A stretch of DNA of 64,000 nt from Dastarcus helophoroides. Its lineage: Eukaryota; Arthropoda; Insecta; Coleoptera; Bothrideridae. The notes beneath the pieces were generated by a model, which had not been told where the DNA came from, ran no database searches, and worked only from the letters and a program-made list of their open reading frames with translations. Shown one piece after another: positions 1-11,457 of the stretch. Location: positions 8,078,638 to 8,142,637 of the forward strand of contig CM053333.1 of the NCBI GenBank assembly GCA_028583605.1, read 5' to 3'. The position numbers were made by a program, and so were the translations under genes. Numbering within the stretch: position 1 is the stretch's first letter; the number at the start of each line of letters is the position of its first letter.

Positions 1-1859
1 AGCACAGCAAGCGAACAACTTAAAACAATACAAGTTTAGTAAAACTGCTTTTTTTACGAGTTTTTTATATTTATATTATTTTTTCGTATTTTTCTGACAG
101 TTATAAATAAATAATTTTACAGTGCGTTTACACTAGATACTTTATTCCGTACATTTCTCTCTGACATAAGTCTCAACTATCCTGAGAGAAGCTATCTGGT
201 CCCAGCTGTGTAGATAGTTAGGATAGCTTCTCTCAGGAAAGTTGACACTTATATTGGATAGAATATACGGAATAAAGTGTCCTAATCTAAACGCACCCTT
301 AAATATGAAAGTATTACAAAGTTATAAATTTAAAAAAAAAATCACTGTTGATGATTTCCAAAACTTAGTAACCTGATCTGTCTTGGCTGATTTACACAAC
401 AAGTTTTACTAAAAAAAAAACTTATTTTTACCTACCAAGAGTCTAATGAAATGTTTATTAAAATGAAAAACTAAATATTTAACACACAATTTTTTGTTTT
501 TTTTCAATTTATTTAACATTTCTTCGGCCCAGTTTGGAAATATTTAAAAAAATAATATAATGTTTCCGGTCAATAAGGATCTATCATGAAGAATTTAACA
601 CAATTGTTCTAAAAAACACTATAATGCTAAAAAACACTACTACACTAAAAAAACACCAAAAATTAAACACAAATCTTAACAAAAAAACCGAAGAATTCAA
701 AGGAAAATGGCGAAATGGTTTCCTTTCTTTATAACAACTTTTTGTTGTCTTATAAAATGTAAACAAACAATCAACTGCGCATCGGAAAATGACACGCCCT
801 TAACAGCAGCGCTTTTGCGTACGCCATCGTTTTTAAAATGTATGGTCCCGCGTTTTCTAAATTAGAGAAATCTCTATTTTATTTTCTTTATGATTAACAT
901 TCGGAATTGATATCTGCACGAGACTTGTCATCTCTGTAGACCTTATTGGATTTTATCCTTTACGGAAGGAGACAGCTTTCGCTTACGAAACTAGGGAGCT
1001 GACGATATAGGAGTTTTAAATATATGTTGATTTACCAAAACAGTAGACTTAGATAATATAAATAAATGGATGGAGCGTTCAATCCAAAATACAGGTCCCG
1101 AAAAAAAGAGACACAGGGAATCGAGATCACCAATTTGCGCAAGATATTGCCAATACTGACGCTCTCGACGACCCAACACTCCTACCTCGTGTATATTCAG
1201 AGTTCATCCTTATTCCACCATTGGCGACTCAAGTCGATACTTTTTTAACAGCACTGAATGCTCCACACATTTATTTATATAGTCAAAAAGAAGTAGTATA
1301 TAACTAGGGACCTCTGTCAGCAACGTTATAAGCATCAGCAAATACTTATCTGTCATTCAAAAAAAAGTTGCCAAATTGATGCCACAAAAACTTTAAAAAA
1401 TCGACAATTTCAAAATAAAATTCTAGTAACTTATACCTGTACCTCTGAAATCAGCATATTGGGACCAAATATTTTGATCCATAGCATCTCCAGTCTTCAA
1501 GTTTTTCCATTCTTAATGAATCACCCTTCACATCATAATATGAACGAACAAAAGTAAAAGATCAAAAAATGATACCAAATTTAACACTGCCATTATGTTC
1601 TACACTGGAATTTATTATGTATTTAAAAGAAAATCATTTCTGTATTTTTTTAAATGAAATGATTGATTCAAATTTCTGACCATCCGATATTGTAAGGCTC
1701 GCCGAGAGGGGTGGGGCAAAATGGCAAATGCCCCAAGACTCGAGTTTCATCGGGGCCAGTGAGATGTCATGTTAGTGATTAGTTTGTTTTTTAATCGTTG
1801 AAAAGTTGTGAAATTTAATTTCTTGTTTTTTAATCGTTAGAAGTAAAACTGTATGATAG
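1..1859. repeat. 1.85 kb duplicated segment, copy 1
   Basis: This segment matches 8063-9909 almost base for base. Nearly all differences are one- or two-base indels in homopolymers or short dinucleotide runs, for example the A-runs near 335 and 410 and the ACAC run near 482. Base 1 corresponds to 8063, so the repeated unit may extend left of the window. It contains a 179-bp hairpin MITE and no convincing gene; open frames at 584-766 and 1066-1248 are AT-rich and unlike any family I know. Similarity ends at 1859, where this copy runs into the end of a P-like transposon. It could be a very young duplication or an uncollapsed assembly artefact. Confidence 0.85.
120..298. mobile_element. 179-bp hairpin MITE, copy 1
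   Basis: The element is close to one long palindrome. The left end reads CAGTGCGTTTACA and the right end, reverse complemented, reads GGGTGCGTTTAGA. The arms continue inward through matching blocks around ACTTTATTCCGTA and CCTGAGAGAAGCTATC. TTA flanks both sides (117-119, 299-301), which fits either a PIF/Harbinger-type TTA or a Tc1-type TA duplication. It has no coding capacity. The same element lies at 8182-8360 in the second copy of the duplication. Confidence 0.7.
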
Positions 1860-1879
1860 TTCAGTCTATTTAGTCTCTG
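1859..1879. mobile_element. Solo terminal repeat of P-like family A
   Basis: These 21 bases are the right terminus of the element found complete at 10029-10667 and 20313-20944. No interior or opposite end is present. The duplicated 1.85 kb segment joins directly to this end, and the mariner relic begins directly after it, so this is a rearrangement breakpoint or a misassembly join. Confidence 0.7.
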
Positions 1880-1880
1880 G

Positions 1881-2329
1881 TGGGACCAGCTCGGCGTAGT
1901 GTACTATGAGCTATTGCAACCGGGCGAAACCATTACAGGAGCCCTCTATCGGACGCAACTCATACGTTTGAGCCGAGTGCTGAAAGAAAAATGCCCACAA
2001 TACTCGAAAAGGCACGACAAGGTGAAACTTCTGCAACACTCGGCCATATGTTTCCAAGATCGTGAAAACATACCTGGAAACTTTAAAATGGGACGTCCTA
2101 CCCCACCCGCCGTACTCTCCTGACATCGCCCCTTCTGATTTCTACTTGTTTCGATTGATGACGCATGACCTGGCCGTACAGCACTTTCTCTCTTACGAAG
2201 AGGCCGAAAATTGGATCGATTTATGGATCGCGTCAAAAGAAGTACAGTTTTTTCGCCGAGGAATTTAGAATCTGCCAGAAAGATGGGAAAAAGTTGTAAC
2301 TGACGATGGAAATTATTTTGAAGAATGAG
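1881..2329 (+). pseudogene. Mariner transposase, C-terminal relic
   Basis: Translation gives the C-terminal half of a mariner DD34D transposase. It contains the mariner-typical stretch around PGETITG and, in another frame, the block HPPYSPDIAPSDFYLF that carries the third catalytic aspartate. A frameshift near 2035 falls in the usual HDNARPH motif, and the second catalytic aspartate is lost there. The product ends at a TGA near 2327. There is no N-terminal half and no terminal inverted repeat, so this is a dead fragment, distinct from the fuller mariner at 45013-46291. Confidence 0.8.
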
Positions 2330-2385
2330 TATGTAACGAGTTTTTTTACAATAAAGCCTCAAATCGTGAGAAAAAACGGCGGTTT

Positions 2386-3272
2386 TCATCTGTACCCCCA
2401 ATATGAAGGTTAGACTGAAGAAGATCAGAATGAGAGAAAATATTGAAACCACATATGACATAGCAACCCTCAAGAAAACAGAGAGTGAGTGATTTCATCA
2501 ACGAGAAAACAAAGCAAACAGAAGGAAAGGAAAACATATAGGAAGAGATCAGCAAGTTTGAGGAATTAGTAGAGTTGACAAAGAACCTGGATAACAAAAA
2601 ATAGGCAAAAAGTCCTGGATGACTGAGGACATCTTGAAATGAATTAAGCAAAAAACACTGATAGGAAATGAGGCAGAATATAGAAAGATTCGAATACAGA
2701 TCAGGCGAAAGATTAGAGAAGTCAAAGAAAAAGAAACGGCGGCGAGATGCGCGGAAATAGAAACACTTCAAGCCAAATACGACAGCTTCAACATACAAAA
2801 AAAAGTGTAGGATGAAGCAACGGGAACTTTTAAAAGGAAACAACCTATGAAGATTATATATGCAGATGGAAAAATAATGATCGACAAACAGGACAGGAAG
2901 AAGAAGTGGAAATTATATCTAGAGACACTTTTTCAAGATCAAAGACCTGAATTCAACTGTCAGGAGTACCAACAGGACCAGAAATACTGATTCAGGAAGT
3001 AGAAACAGCAATTGGACAAGTGAAAAACAAAAAAGCAGTAGACAGACAATATAGAGGCTGAATACTTTAAACTATTAAAGGATGAAGGATTAACCTGGAT
3101 TGCAAACATCTTTTTTTTGGTGGAACGGACTGGTCTTTGATTATCTTCAAAAATTGAAATACAAATCTTGTTCAGAGGACAAGATTTGTATTTCAATTTT
3201 TATAGACATCTTTAATGAAATCTACAACTTGGGATATATCGCGCAAAAGTGGCTGCAATCAGAATTTATAGC
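2386..3272 (+). pseudogene. RTE-like LINE ORF2 fragment, decayed
   Basis: Reading + strand frames gives pieces of the linker and early reverse transcriptase region of an RTE/BovB-like LINE: a SWMTEDIL block near 2620, a long charged helix with IRRKIREVKEKE near 2710, and VETAIGQVKNKKAVD near 3000. The last is the usual entry to the RT domain. Several stops and frameshifts interrupt it. The coding frame is split at 3114-3205 by a hairpin retroposon, then resumes with FNEIYNLGYIAQKWLQSEF. There is no palm motif and no 3' end. A 3'-terminal RTE fragment lies separately at 27290-27900. Confidence 0.65.
3114..3205 (-). mobile_element. Hairpin retroposon (family FB1), short copy
   Basis: This 92-bp insertion lies inside the RTE relic and is flanked by a perfect 8-bp direct repeat ACATCTTT (3106-3113, 3206-3213). 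Removing one repeat restores the RTE frame, so the insertion site is exact. It starts with the family end GTGGAACGGACTGG and folds back on itself around 3175; the central part of the family, including the hammerhead-like core, is deleted. Orientation is taken from the conserved end, treated as the 3' end. Confidence 0.8.
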
Positions 3273-3410
3273 TTTTTTTGTGGAACGGACTGGTCCTTCA
3301 AAAACTTAAATACAAATCTTGTCCCCTGAAACCAAAAAAGATTAAAAAACACAACAATGGTTGCTCAGAGAGATACTATTATCTTCAGAGAGATACTTCT
3401 CTCTGAATTT
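3270..3410. mobile_element. Hairpin retroposon (family FB1), degenerate copy
   Basis: It begins with GTGGAACGGACTGG, then shows the family blocks ACAAATCTTGTCCCCTGAA and AAAAAACACAACAA. It ends in a broken central palindrome around repeated GAGAGATACT. The right arm is missing and no clear target duplication is visible. Confidence 0.6.
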
Positions 3411-3608
3411 GGGCATTGACAATCAGTGAAATTGCCGCCCTTCTTGATTGGCCGCTCGTGTGCGGCGCACAACCAGCACACCTGCACGCAGCGGCCCTGT
3501 GTTCTATTTTCTTTGTCACTGGGTATTATATTTGACGATTTGCAATATGTAGTAATAGAATAACAGTTACTTTTATTAATTTTATCCTTAACGTAAAATA
3601 TTTTGCAG
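3411..3608 (+). promoter_or_regulatory. Region upstream of the LRR gene
   Basis: This stretch has locally higher GC around 3430-3500 than its surroundings. It ends in a pyrimidine-poor but recognisable splice acceptor, ATTTTGCAG at 3600-3608, directly before the CCATG start context. The acceptor suggests the first coding exon is preceded by an intron and a 5' untranslated exon further upstream. I could not identify that exon or a TATA box. Confidence 0.35.
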
Positions 3609-3610
3609 CC

Positions 3611-5912
3611 ATGAAGAACGCGGCGTCCTTTTTATCCTACCTATGCGTATGTTCCCTTGCTACTGCATTTAATGGAGAATTAGCAGAACTGGAATGTCCC
3701 GATGATTGCGATTGCTATTATTTTCGAGTGAATTGGGTGACTGATTGTTCTGATAGCAATTTGGACACGATCCCCTATGAAGACATCGATCGACATGTAT
3801 ACATATTAGATTTAAACGATAACAAAATCGGTAACATTGACAAATTTCCCCCTGGTACGAAAATGAGACGTTTACAAATGGCTGATAATATACTGACCGA
3901 GCTTCGAAAAGAATCTTTTGCCGGATTGAATTATTTAATTGATGCCGATTTTTCCGGAAATTTAATTTCTCGAATAGATCCTGATGTGTTTCGGTAAGTT
4001 TTTATTTCTTTGTATAGACGTTAGATATTAAATGAAATTAAATTTTAACAGTGATTCGCCAGGTCTTATAACGTTGGAGCTGCAAAGAAACCCGCTCGCT
4101 CAAGTCGAAGGTCCCTTCCTTGTATTAAAGTCACTTTTACATTTAGACATCAGCTACTGCAACATAACATCTATGGATCCCTTATTTTTAAGCGAATTGA
4201 CTTCTTTGGGTGAACTCGATCTGTCGGGAAATCCGTTGAAGAGTTTAACGCAGAACATATTCGATCCCGTGCCGAGTCTGGAAATTCTCAAACTCAATAA
4301 CTGCAGTTTGGAATATGTATCGGAAAAAGTATTTCGCCCGCTGGAAAACTTGAAACATCTGGAACTAAAGAGGAACAATATTATGAAAACCGAATGGATC
4401 TCCTTGTTTTCCCACTTGGTGCGACTGGAGCACCTGGATTTAGAAAAATCTGGTATAACGTATATCGCCGAAGACACATTTAAGGAAAATCCGTATTTGA
4501 GAACACTAATTCTTGCTGATAACGCTTTACATGATGTGGACGTAGCCTCTAGTTTGGGCTTTTTACAGGAACTCGATTATTTGGATTTATCTCATTGTAA
4601 CTTGACGCTACCTCTTTCCGAAGACGCATTCAGTAATGCAACTAAATTACGCAGTCTCCTTTTGTCCGGCAACGCTCTATTTGCTTCCGATTTGCTAGTA
4701 GCGTTAGCTCCGTTGAGTAATTTACAAAAATTGTCGTTGAGCCATTGCGGGTTGAGCAAATTGCCCGATACTCTCGACAAATTCAAAAGTTTACAAGAAT
4801 TGGATATATCTCACAATCCGCTCAATGATGTATTCATAAAATTGTTGGCTCCTTTAAAAACTTTGGAATACCTTAATATGGGTTACAGTAATCTTTCAAA
4901 AATTGCGCCAACGACCTTTTCAAAAATGACTTCCATGAAACGTCTCATTCTTTCCGGCAACGATATTCATTATTTCGAAGCCGGTCTTTTCGGAAATTTG
5001 ACTCAACTAGAAAGTTTAGAGCTGAATTTTTGTGGACTTCATCGTCCCCTGAACGCGACAGTATTTTTCGGTAATTTTACTTACACCGATTTGGTAGAAT
5101 TGCAACTCGCTGGTAACCCTTTGCAAGTATCCCCTAGGGGTCCGTTACTTCCTAAACAATTTTCCAGATTACTTTCGTTAGATCTGAGTAATTGTAATTT
5201 AACCTTTTTGACCGCTGACGCTTTCTATTGGTCCCGAAATATCACTACGCTTATTCTCCGCGGGAATCATTTCGGGCCAGGAACCGATTTCGCTTTTCTC
5301 GAGCTGTTGCCCAATCTGGAACATTTAGATTTGCGATATAACGATCTCGTAAGTTTCTCGCCTAAAGAAATTCATTTAAATCCTTTAATCAACAAGCTCA
5401 AGCTCATAGGTAATCCTTGGTTGTGCGATTGTTCGGTTGCTGTTCTATGGGATTGGGCCAGTTTAGAAAAAGGGGATCTTTCGATATTGGAAGGTTCGAT
5501 CGCTACCGCTGAAAACATTAAAGCAGGAAAGAGTAAAGGCAAAAAGTTGTTGGTTTGCAACTACGACGGTAGAAAATTGCCGCTGGCTATTTACACGAAT
5601 AAAACTGTGAGCGCTCGTAGATCATTTAAAAATCCCCAAAGGGTACTTACGGCCGCTAACAGAACTTGGGCAAAATACGTTCAGGAGTCAAACTGTGAAC
5701 AAACTGTAAATTTGTCACGAGTTTCGCGGGCGGCCGAATCATTTTCTGAATCGCATTCGCGATTGGGCTCAAACGATTGGGCTATGGCCGCCGTACATGC
5801 CACTATCGTTTATGGCACGATAATGACAATATTGGGAACGGTTATTTTATTTAGAAAATATAATTTTCAAAGGCTTTTAATGAAGACGAAGCTACCATCT
5901 CAAAACAAATAA
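3611..5912 (+). CDS. Leucine-rich-repeat single-pass membrane protein
   Basis: The coding exons are 3611-3993 and 4052-5912, separated by a 58-bp GT-AG intron (GTAAGT donor, TTTTAACAG acceptor) inside an arginine codon. The protein is 747 residues. It has a signal peptide (about 1-19), a cysteine cluster typical of an LRR N-terminal cap (Cys29, 33, 35, 46), roughly twenty LRRs with LxxLxLSxN spacing (about 60-570), an LRR C-terminal cap (NPWLCDC at 582-588, Cys630), one transmembrane helix (about 704-728) and a basic 19-residue tail. Several N-glycosylation sequons are present. It is built like insect cell-surface LRR adhesion or receptor proteins. With no TIR domain and such a short tail it is not a Toll receptor. 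The exact orthologue is not identified. Confidence 0.9.
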
Positions 5913-8062
5913 GTTTGAAAGTGGAATGGATCATAAGTATTGGGATATATTCAGATGACTGTGAAGTTATTTATTAATCTGATATGTTATTCGAGGTCCA
6001 TTGCTGATAGTAAAAATTAGGATCCTATTTTTAGAAACGGAGAAAATTGCATATACACGGGGTGATTCATTAAGAATAGGGAATCTCGAAACTGAAGATA
6101 CTAAAGACTACACAATTGATGCCCTGTGTTTCCAGTTTAAGGGATCAGGGGCGCAGGCAGAAAATTCCCAAGAGCGAGCTACTACAAATAATAATACAGT
6201 TAAAGTTCCTTATTTGCGGGGATTAAAATCAATGATCATAAAAAATGCTTTTAATTTTAAATTTGAACTTGAAAGTTAAAATTTTTTTCCGAAATTTTCA
6301 TCAACCCAAATCTCAAAAGCATTTTATATTGTTTGGAGTTTGAACTGAAGCTTTTTTTCCTGAGAATTGCAGCTTACAAATTGAAATTTGAACTTTGCAG
6401 TCGTTTCGATCCTCTCCGGAAACAACTTTAACTTGAATATTCTCAAAGTTTTTTCATGTCGAAAGTTTTACTTTGAACTCAAAACTTCAACAATTTTTTT
6501 ATAGATTGAAGTTATCTCGAAATTCTGGGTTTTTTCGCAACATTTTTAGATTTTTTTAAACTTTGGTCCACAAATTTGGAGTTTAAATTAGACATTTTGG
6601 CTTTAAACTGGAAATTTTGTCATTTTTTTTTGGTTTCAAGTTTTTTAGACGTTCATTTTCATCTTTCAAATTTGCAATAAAAAGTGTTCTTTAGAAAAAG
6701 TTCTTTCGTCTTTGTTTGTGGTGATTAAATTTCAACTTAAAAAGGTCGACTTTAAAATCGAAAATTCAATGACATGTTGTTTATGTATTCCAAGTCTTCA
6801 TCCGAAAATTTTTGATGTCAGCTATGTTCCAGAAGGACTTAACACTCCTCCCCCCCCCCTGAGGGCACCACTTTAACAGATACAATAAGAATTTCATTCT
6901 GAAAGACTATAACAATTCATGTCTCTAGTTTTTATTGTATCAACTTAAAATTTGACACTTTTATGTTTATTTTGGACTGGAAATATGTATTTGCTACTTC
7001 TTTTAATTTTGTCTATAGAGGGCGTTCATTAAATCAAAGAAAGCATGTCAATTTATAAAAACGAATAGAAAATCTGAAACAATATTAATAAATAAATGAG
7101 GCTTTTCCATTTCGATTTCTTTGTTCGTTCTCAAATTATTTTCTTTTTCTTTAAAGTTTCATTAACATATCTTTTATTAGTTTTTTTAAACGACTTTTTT
7201 AATAATTGAATAACCCTCACAAAATTGGACACCTGAGGACTCGAAAATGGTGGAATTATTAAGGGGGCTAACTATAAATATTTTAATGATTGAAAATTGC
7301 CCAAAAATGCATGAAGAGGGAATATCTAGGAAACTAATAGACATATCGAAATGAAACAAGTTTCATTTATAAACCTAAAAATTAGGAATGTCATTTTCGT
7401 TTCGTTTCGTTTCGACTATAAATTCACAGGAAAAATACCTTGATTTACATATATTTAATACTATTGTATTGCCAGCTCCGCGTTTTACGTGGGTCTAACA
7501 CCCTCTCCTTCTACTTGGTTTCTCTACGGAGATAGTTTCCAATGCGCAAGCTTAGGAATGAGATGTGCGTGTAAATATCAAAATGTAAAGGGTCTGTTGG
7601 TGCAAATAATTTTCCTTATTAACATCATAAAGAAAGTATAATAGAGGGGAAACAGCAACGCTACGCGCATGAATCAAATTTTGCCAGCCAGCGCCCCATG
7701 CGGACGACATCCGAACTAAAATGACGGTAGCCGCAAATTCGAACGATTTATATATTAATTTATTTAATTTTTAAACTTTAACAAAATTTATGGTTTGAAA
7801 ATTAATGCAAATAAACAAATTGTAAAAAATATAATTTATTTTCAAAAATATAAATAACATTAACTAATGGATTTACACATCAAAGTAATAATTTTGTTAC
7901 ATATAATTATTGGTTGGGCATATAGAAATAATATTGAAACAGATAATCAAAACAGTTAACACTATTAGCAAAAAGTAATCTTTTTAAGGTCAAATTTGAA
8001 ATGACTAAAAGTATATTAAACGAAAAGTTTTACTAAATGAATGTAGCATTTGAGTAAGAGCG
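5913..8062. other. AT-rich spacer, no gene seen
   Basis: There is no convincing coding exon. An open frame at 6001-6279 has no family resemblance. GGGTGATTCATTAAGAAT near 6059 also occurs inverted near 1525 and 9570, so it belongs to a dispersed repeat. 6280-6700 is a degenerate AT-rich sequence of the same flavour as the satellite elsewhere, and a run of nine C lies near 6850. The final stretch leads straight into the second copy of the 1.85 kb duplication. Confidence 0.5.
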
Positions 8063-9909
8063 AGCACAGCAAGCGAACAACTTAAAACAATACAAGTTTA
8101 GTAAAACTGCTTTTTTTACGAGTTTTTTATATTTATATTATTTTTTCGTATTTTTCTGACAGTTATAAATAAATAATTTTACAGTGCGTTTACACTAGAT
8201 ACTTTATTCCGTACATTTCTCTCTGACATAAGTCTCAACTATCCTGAGAGAAGCTATCTGGTCCCAGCTGTGTAGATAGTTAGGATAGCTTCTCTCAGGA
8301 AAGTTGACACTTATATTGGATAGAAATATACGGAATAAAGTGTCTAATCTAAACGCACCCTTAAATATGAAAGTATTACAAAGTTATAAATTTAAAAAAA
8401 AATCACTGTTGATGATTTCCAAAACTTAGTAACCTGATCTGTCTTGGCTGATTTACACAACAAGTTTTACTAAAAAAAACTTATTTTTACCTACCAAGAG
8501 TCTAATGAAATGTTTATTAAAATGAAAACTAAATATTTAACACAATTTTTTGTTTTTTTCAATTTATTTAACATTTCTTCGGCCCAGTTTGGAAATATTT
8601 AAAAAAATAATATAATGTTTCCGGTCAATAAGGATCTATCATGAAGAATTTAACACAATTGTTCTAAAAAACACTATAATGCTAAAAAACACTACTACAC
8701 TAAAAAAACACCAAAATTAAACACAAATCTTAACAAAAAACCGAAGAATTCAAAGGAAAATGGCGAAATGGTTTCCTTTTCTTTATAACAACTTTTTGTT
8801 GTCTTATAAAATGTAAACAAAACAATCAACTGCGCATCGGAAAATGACAACGCCCTTAACAGCAGCGCTTTTGCGTACGCCATCGTTTTTAAAATGTATG
8901 GTCCCGCGTTTTCTAAATTAGAGAAATCTCTATTTTATTTTCTTTATGATTAACATTCGGAATTGATATCTGCACGAGACTTGTCATCTCTGTAGACCTT
9001 ATTGGATTTTATCCTTTACGGAAGAGACAGCTTTCGCTTACGAAACTAGGGAGCTGACGATATAGGAGTTTTAAATATATGTTGATTTACCAAAACAGTA
9101 GACTTAGATAATATAAATAAATGGATGGAGCGTTCAATCCAAAATACAGGTCCCGAAAAAAGAGACACAGGGAATCGAGATCACCAATTTGCGCAAGATA
9201 TTGCCAATACTGACGCTCTCGACGACCCAACACTCCTACCTCGTGTATATTCAGAGTTCATCCTTATTCCACCATTGGCGACTCAAGTCGATACTTTTTT
9301 AACACACTGAATGCTCCACACATTTATTTATATAGTCAAAAGAAGTAGTATATAACTAGGGACCTCTGTCAGCAACGTTATAAGCATCAGCAAATACTTA
9401 TCTGTCATTCAAAAAAAAGTTGCCAAATTGATGCCACAAAAACTTTAAAAAATCGACAATTTCAAAATAAAATTCTAGTAACTTATACCTGTACCTCTGA
9501 AATCAGCATATTGGGACCAAATATTTTGATCCATAGCATCTCCAGTCTTCAAGTTTTTCCATTCTTAATGAATCACCCTTCACATCATAATATGAACGAA
9601 CAAAAGTAAAAGATCAAAAAATGATACCAAATTTAACACTGCCATTATGTTCTACACTGGAATTTATTATGTATTTAAAAGAAAATCATTTCTGTATTTT
9701 TTTAAATGAAATGATTGATTCAAATTTCTGACCATCCGATATTGTAAGGCTCGCCGAGAGGGGTGGGGCAAAATGGCAAATGCCCCAAGACTCGAGTTTC
9801 ATCGGGGCCAGTGAGATGTCATGTTAGTGATTAGTTTGTTTTTTAATCGTTGAAAGTTGTGAAATTTAATTTCTTGTTTTTTAATCGTTAGAAGTAAAAC
9901 TGTATGATA
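8063..9909. repeat. 1.85 kb duplicated segment, copy 2
   Basis: This is the partner of 1-1859. The two copies are in direct orientation and about 8.06 kb apart, with the LRR gene between them. This copy is 12 bases shorter overall because of many small homopolymer differences. It runs on into a different sequence (starting ATCACCCG) at 9910, whereas copy 1 joins a transposon end. No gene is visible in it. Confidence 0.85.
8182..8360. mobile_element. 179-bp hairpin MITE, copy 2
   Basis: It has the same length and structure as 120-298, flanked by TTA (8179-8181, 8361-8363). It differs by one added A and one lost C, and is present only because the surrounding 1.85 kb is duplicated. Confidence 0.7.
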
Positions 9910-9984
9910 GATCACCCGTTTTTTTGTTTGCCTGTCAAGTTATTTACTCCTGCAATCAATTTTCCCAAGTACTCTAGGAGCATG

Positions 9985-10860
9985 CGCACAATTTGGAAAT
10001 AGAACAATCTTCAATTCTTAATACCATACAGAGACTAAATAGACTGAACCTAACACGGTAAGCAGTGAAGCCAGTTGAAAGCCTGGCTAAAGCCTAGCTC
10101 CATCTAGCTCGCAACGCCCTCTTATTATTTGACAGACCTTTGCGAAGATAACATCGGCTTTTTTTAAAGAAAATGGGCTGTAAATATGGGGAAGTGTTTT
10201 GTGGATCATTGTTGAAACCTTAGTGAACACATTAGTAAAGGAAAATCAAGAGTTTCATTCTTTGGGTAGATAAAAATAAAATATATAAATATTCAATTAT
10301 CGGTGTGCGCGCGTCGCCATTTCACTGCAATCATGACGTGTTTACAGCACCGGCTTAACAATATTGTACACAGGCGTCGCATATTGAAAGAAAACTATTT
10401 TACTATTAAACCAAGATGTCTTTGAAAATAGTTCTCTTTAACTTTTACCAAATAGCACTTATAAAAATTATCCTATTGGTCCAAAAGCCCCTAATTCTAA
10501 AGTTTCATCTAAATCGTTAGAACCGTTACGCGGCAGGTTTCGTATTTATAAATTTTACTTAATCCGACCATCAAAGAGTAGTGAGATGCACCTCCCCACT
10601 TCCCCGGATTTTAGCTTCAACTGTACGCATGAGACAACATTGAAACGTTCAGTCTATTTAGTCTCTGGTACCATATGTGCCATTTACGTGAGCAAGTAAA
10701 ACTATCGCAAGTCGATCTCTGAGAGTACTTCCAGCGAACTTGCGCGTATAATTTGGAAATAGAACAACCTTCATTTCTTAGTACCATATGTGCCATTTAC
10801 ATAAGCAAGTAAAACTATCGCAAGTCGATCTCTGAGAGTACTTCCAGCGAACTTGCGTAG
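9985..10860. repeat. Direct repeat pair, one unit interrupted by a transposon
   Basis: A unit beginning near AATTTGGAAATAGAACAA and running through ACTTCCAGCGAACTTGCG occurs twice. The first unit is split by the P-like element at 10029-10667 (left part 9985-10028, right part 10668-10745). The second unit (about 10748-10856) is uninterrupted and so preserves the empty insertion site. Confidence 0.8.
10029..10667 (+). mobile_element. P-like non-autonomous transposon, family A copy 1
   Basis: This is a 639-bp element with terminal inverted repeats starting CAGAGACTAAATAGACTGAA. It is flanked by 8-bp duplications ATACCATA and GTACCATA; the uninterrupted unit at about 10783 has GTACCATA, so the left copy has one later change. 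Inside, from about 10184, an ATG frame reads like the start of a THAP zinc-finger domain: KCFVDHC, then a stop, then a stretch ending RVSFFG just before a GT donor. THAP domains are the DNA-binding domain of P-element transposases, and 8-bp duplications fit the P superfamily (hAT also makes 8 bp). The transposase catalytic domain is missing. Confidence 0.8.
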
Positions 10861-11277
10861 TGTAAACAGTCTCTGAGAGTGCTCTCAGAGCAAGTCGTAA
10901 AACTTGCGCAAGTGCTTGCCGCAATAATTACTTGCACGTGTAAATCATGACACTATAACTTAGTTATAGTGTCATGGTGTAACAACCTTAGAGAGCGCTA
11001 TAGGCAAGTTCAGATTTATTTCCAATTTCTTGGAAGTTGTCGTCTGCAAGTGGGTTGTGCAAGTCGTACATTTGGAGGTAGAAATACTCGTGTATGGTCA
11101 ATAAATATATTCGCTCTCACAATGCGCTCTTGCAAATGCTATCGCAAGTTACTATCCCGTGTAAACGGCACAACACGATTCTTAGCATCGCAAGACCACT
11201 TTAATCATTTTCTGTTTGGTTCGGCCATAAAGGCTTTTAGAAATCTCCATTTAAAAGATTTCTTAGTATTATTTTTG
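10861..11277. repeat. Repeats rich in CTTGC and CTCTGAGAG motifs
   Basis: Short direct and inverted copies of CGCAAGT and CTCTGAGAG recur through this stretch. It holds a perfect hairpin at 10946-10976 (14-bp arms, TTA loop). An open frame of 103 codons from 10969 spans the hairpin and repeats and has no recognisable domain, so I do not call it a gene. Confidence 0.5.
10946..10976. repeat. Perfect 14-bp hairpin
   Basis: CATGACACTATAAC and its exact reverse complement are separated by TTA. It may be the fold of a very short palindromic element, or the joined ends of one. There is no run of T after it on either strand to suggest a terminator. Confidence 0.7.
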
Positions 11278-11457
11278 TAGTAGTAGTAGTAGTAGTAGTA
11301 GTTTATTTTAAATGTATAAAATACATATTAATTACAAATGATTCATAAAAGAATGGTAATAATAATATTAATAATAAATAGATACACATTATGACAAAAT
11401 GACAATAAATTAATCTAACATATTAAAAAAAAAATACACATATATAAAATTCCGAAT

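Noticed and set aside
6001..6279. Plus-strand frame of 92 codons after the LRR gene
   Set aside because: It overlaps a dispersed repeat (GGGTGATTCATTAAGAAT, also inverted near 1525) and has no recognisable features.
1..9909. Reading the two 1.85 kb copies as long terminal repeats of an LTR retrotransposon
   Set aside because: The interior holds a host LRR gene and unrelated relics, with no gag-pol, primer binding site or TG...CA ends.
10969..11280. Plus-strand frame of 103 codons
   Set aside because: It begins inside a perfect hairpin and crosses a repeat region; no domain is visible.
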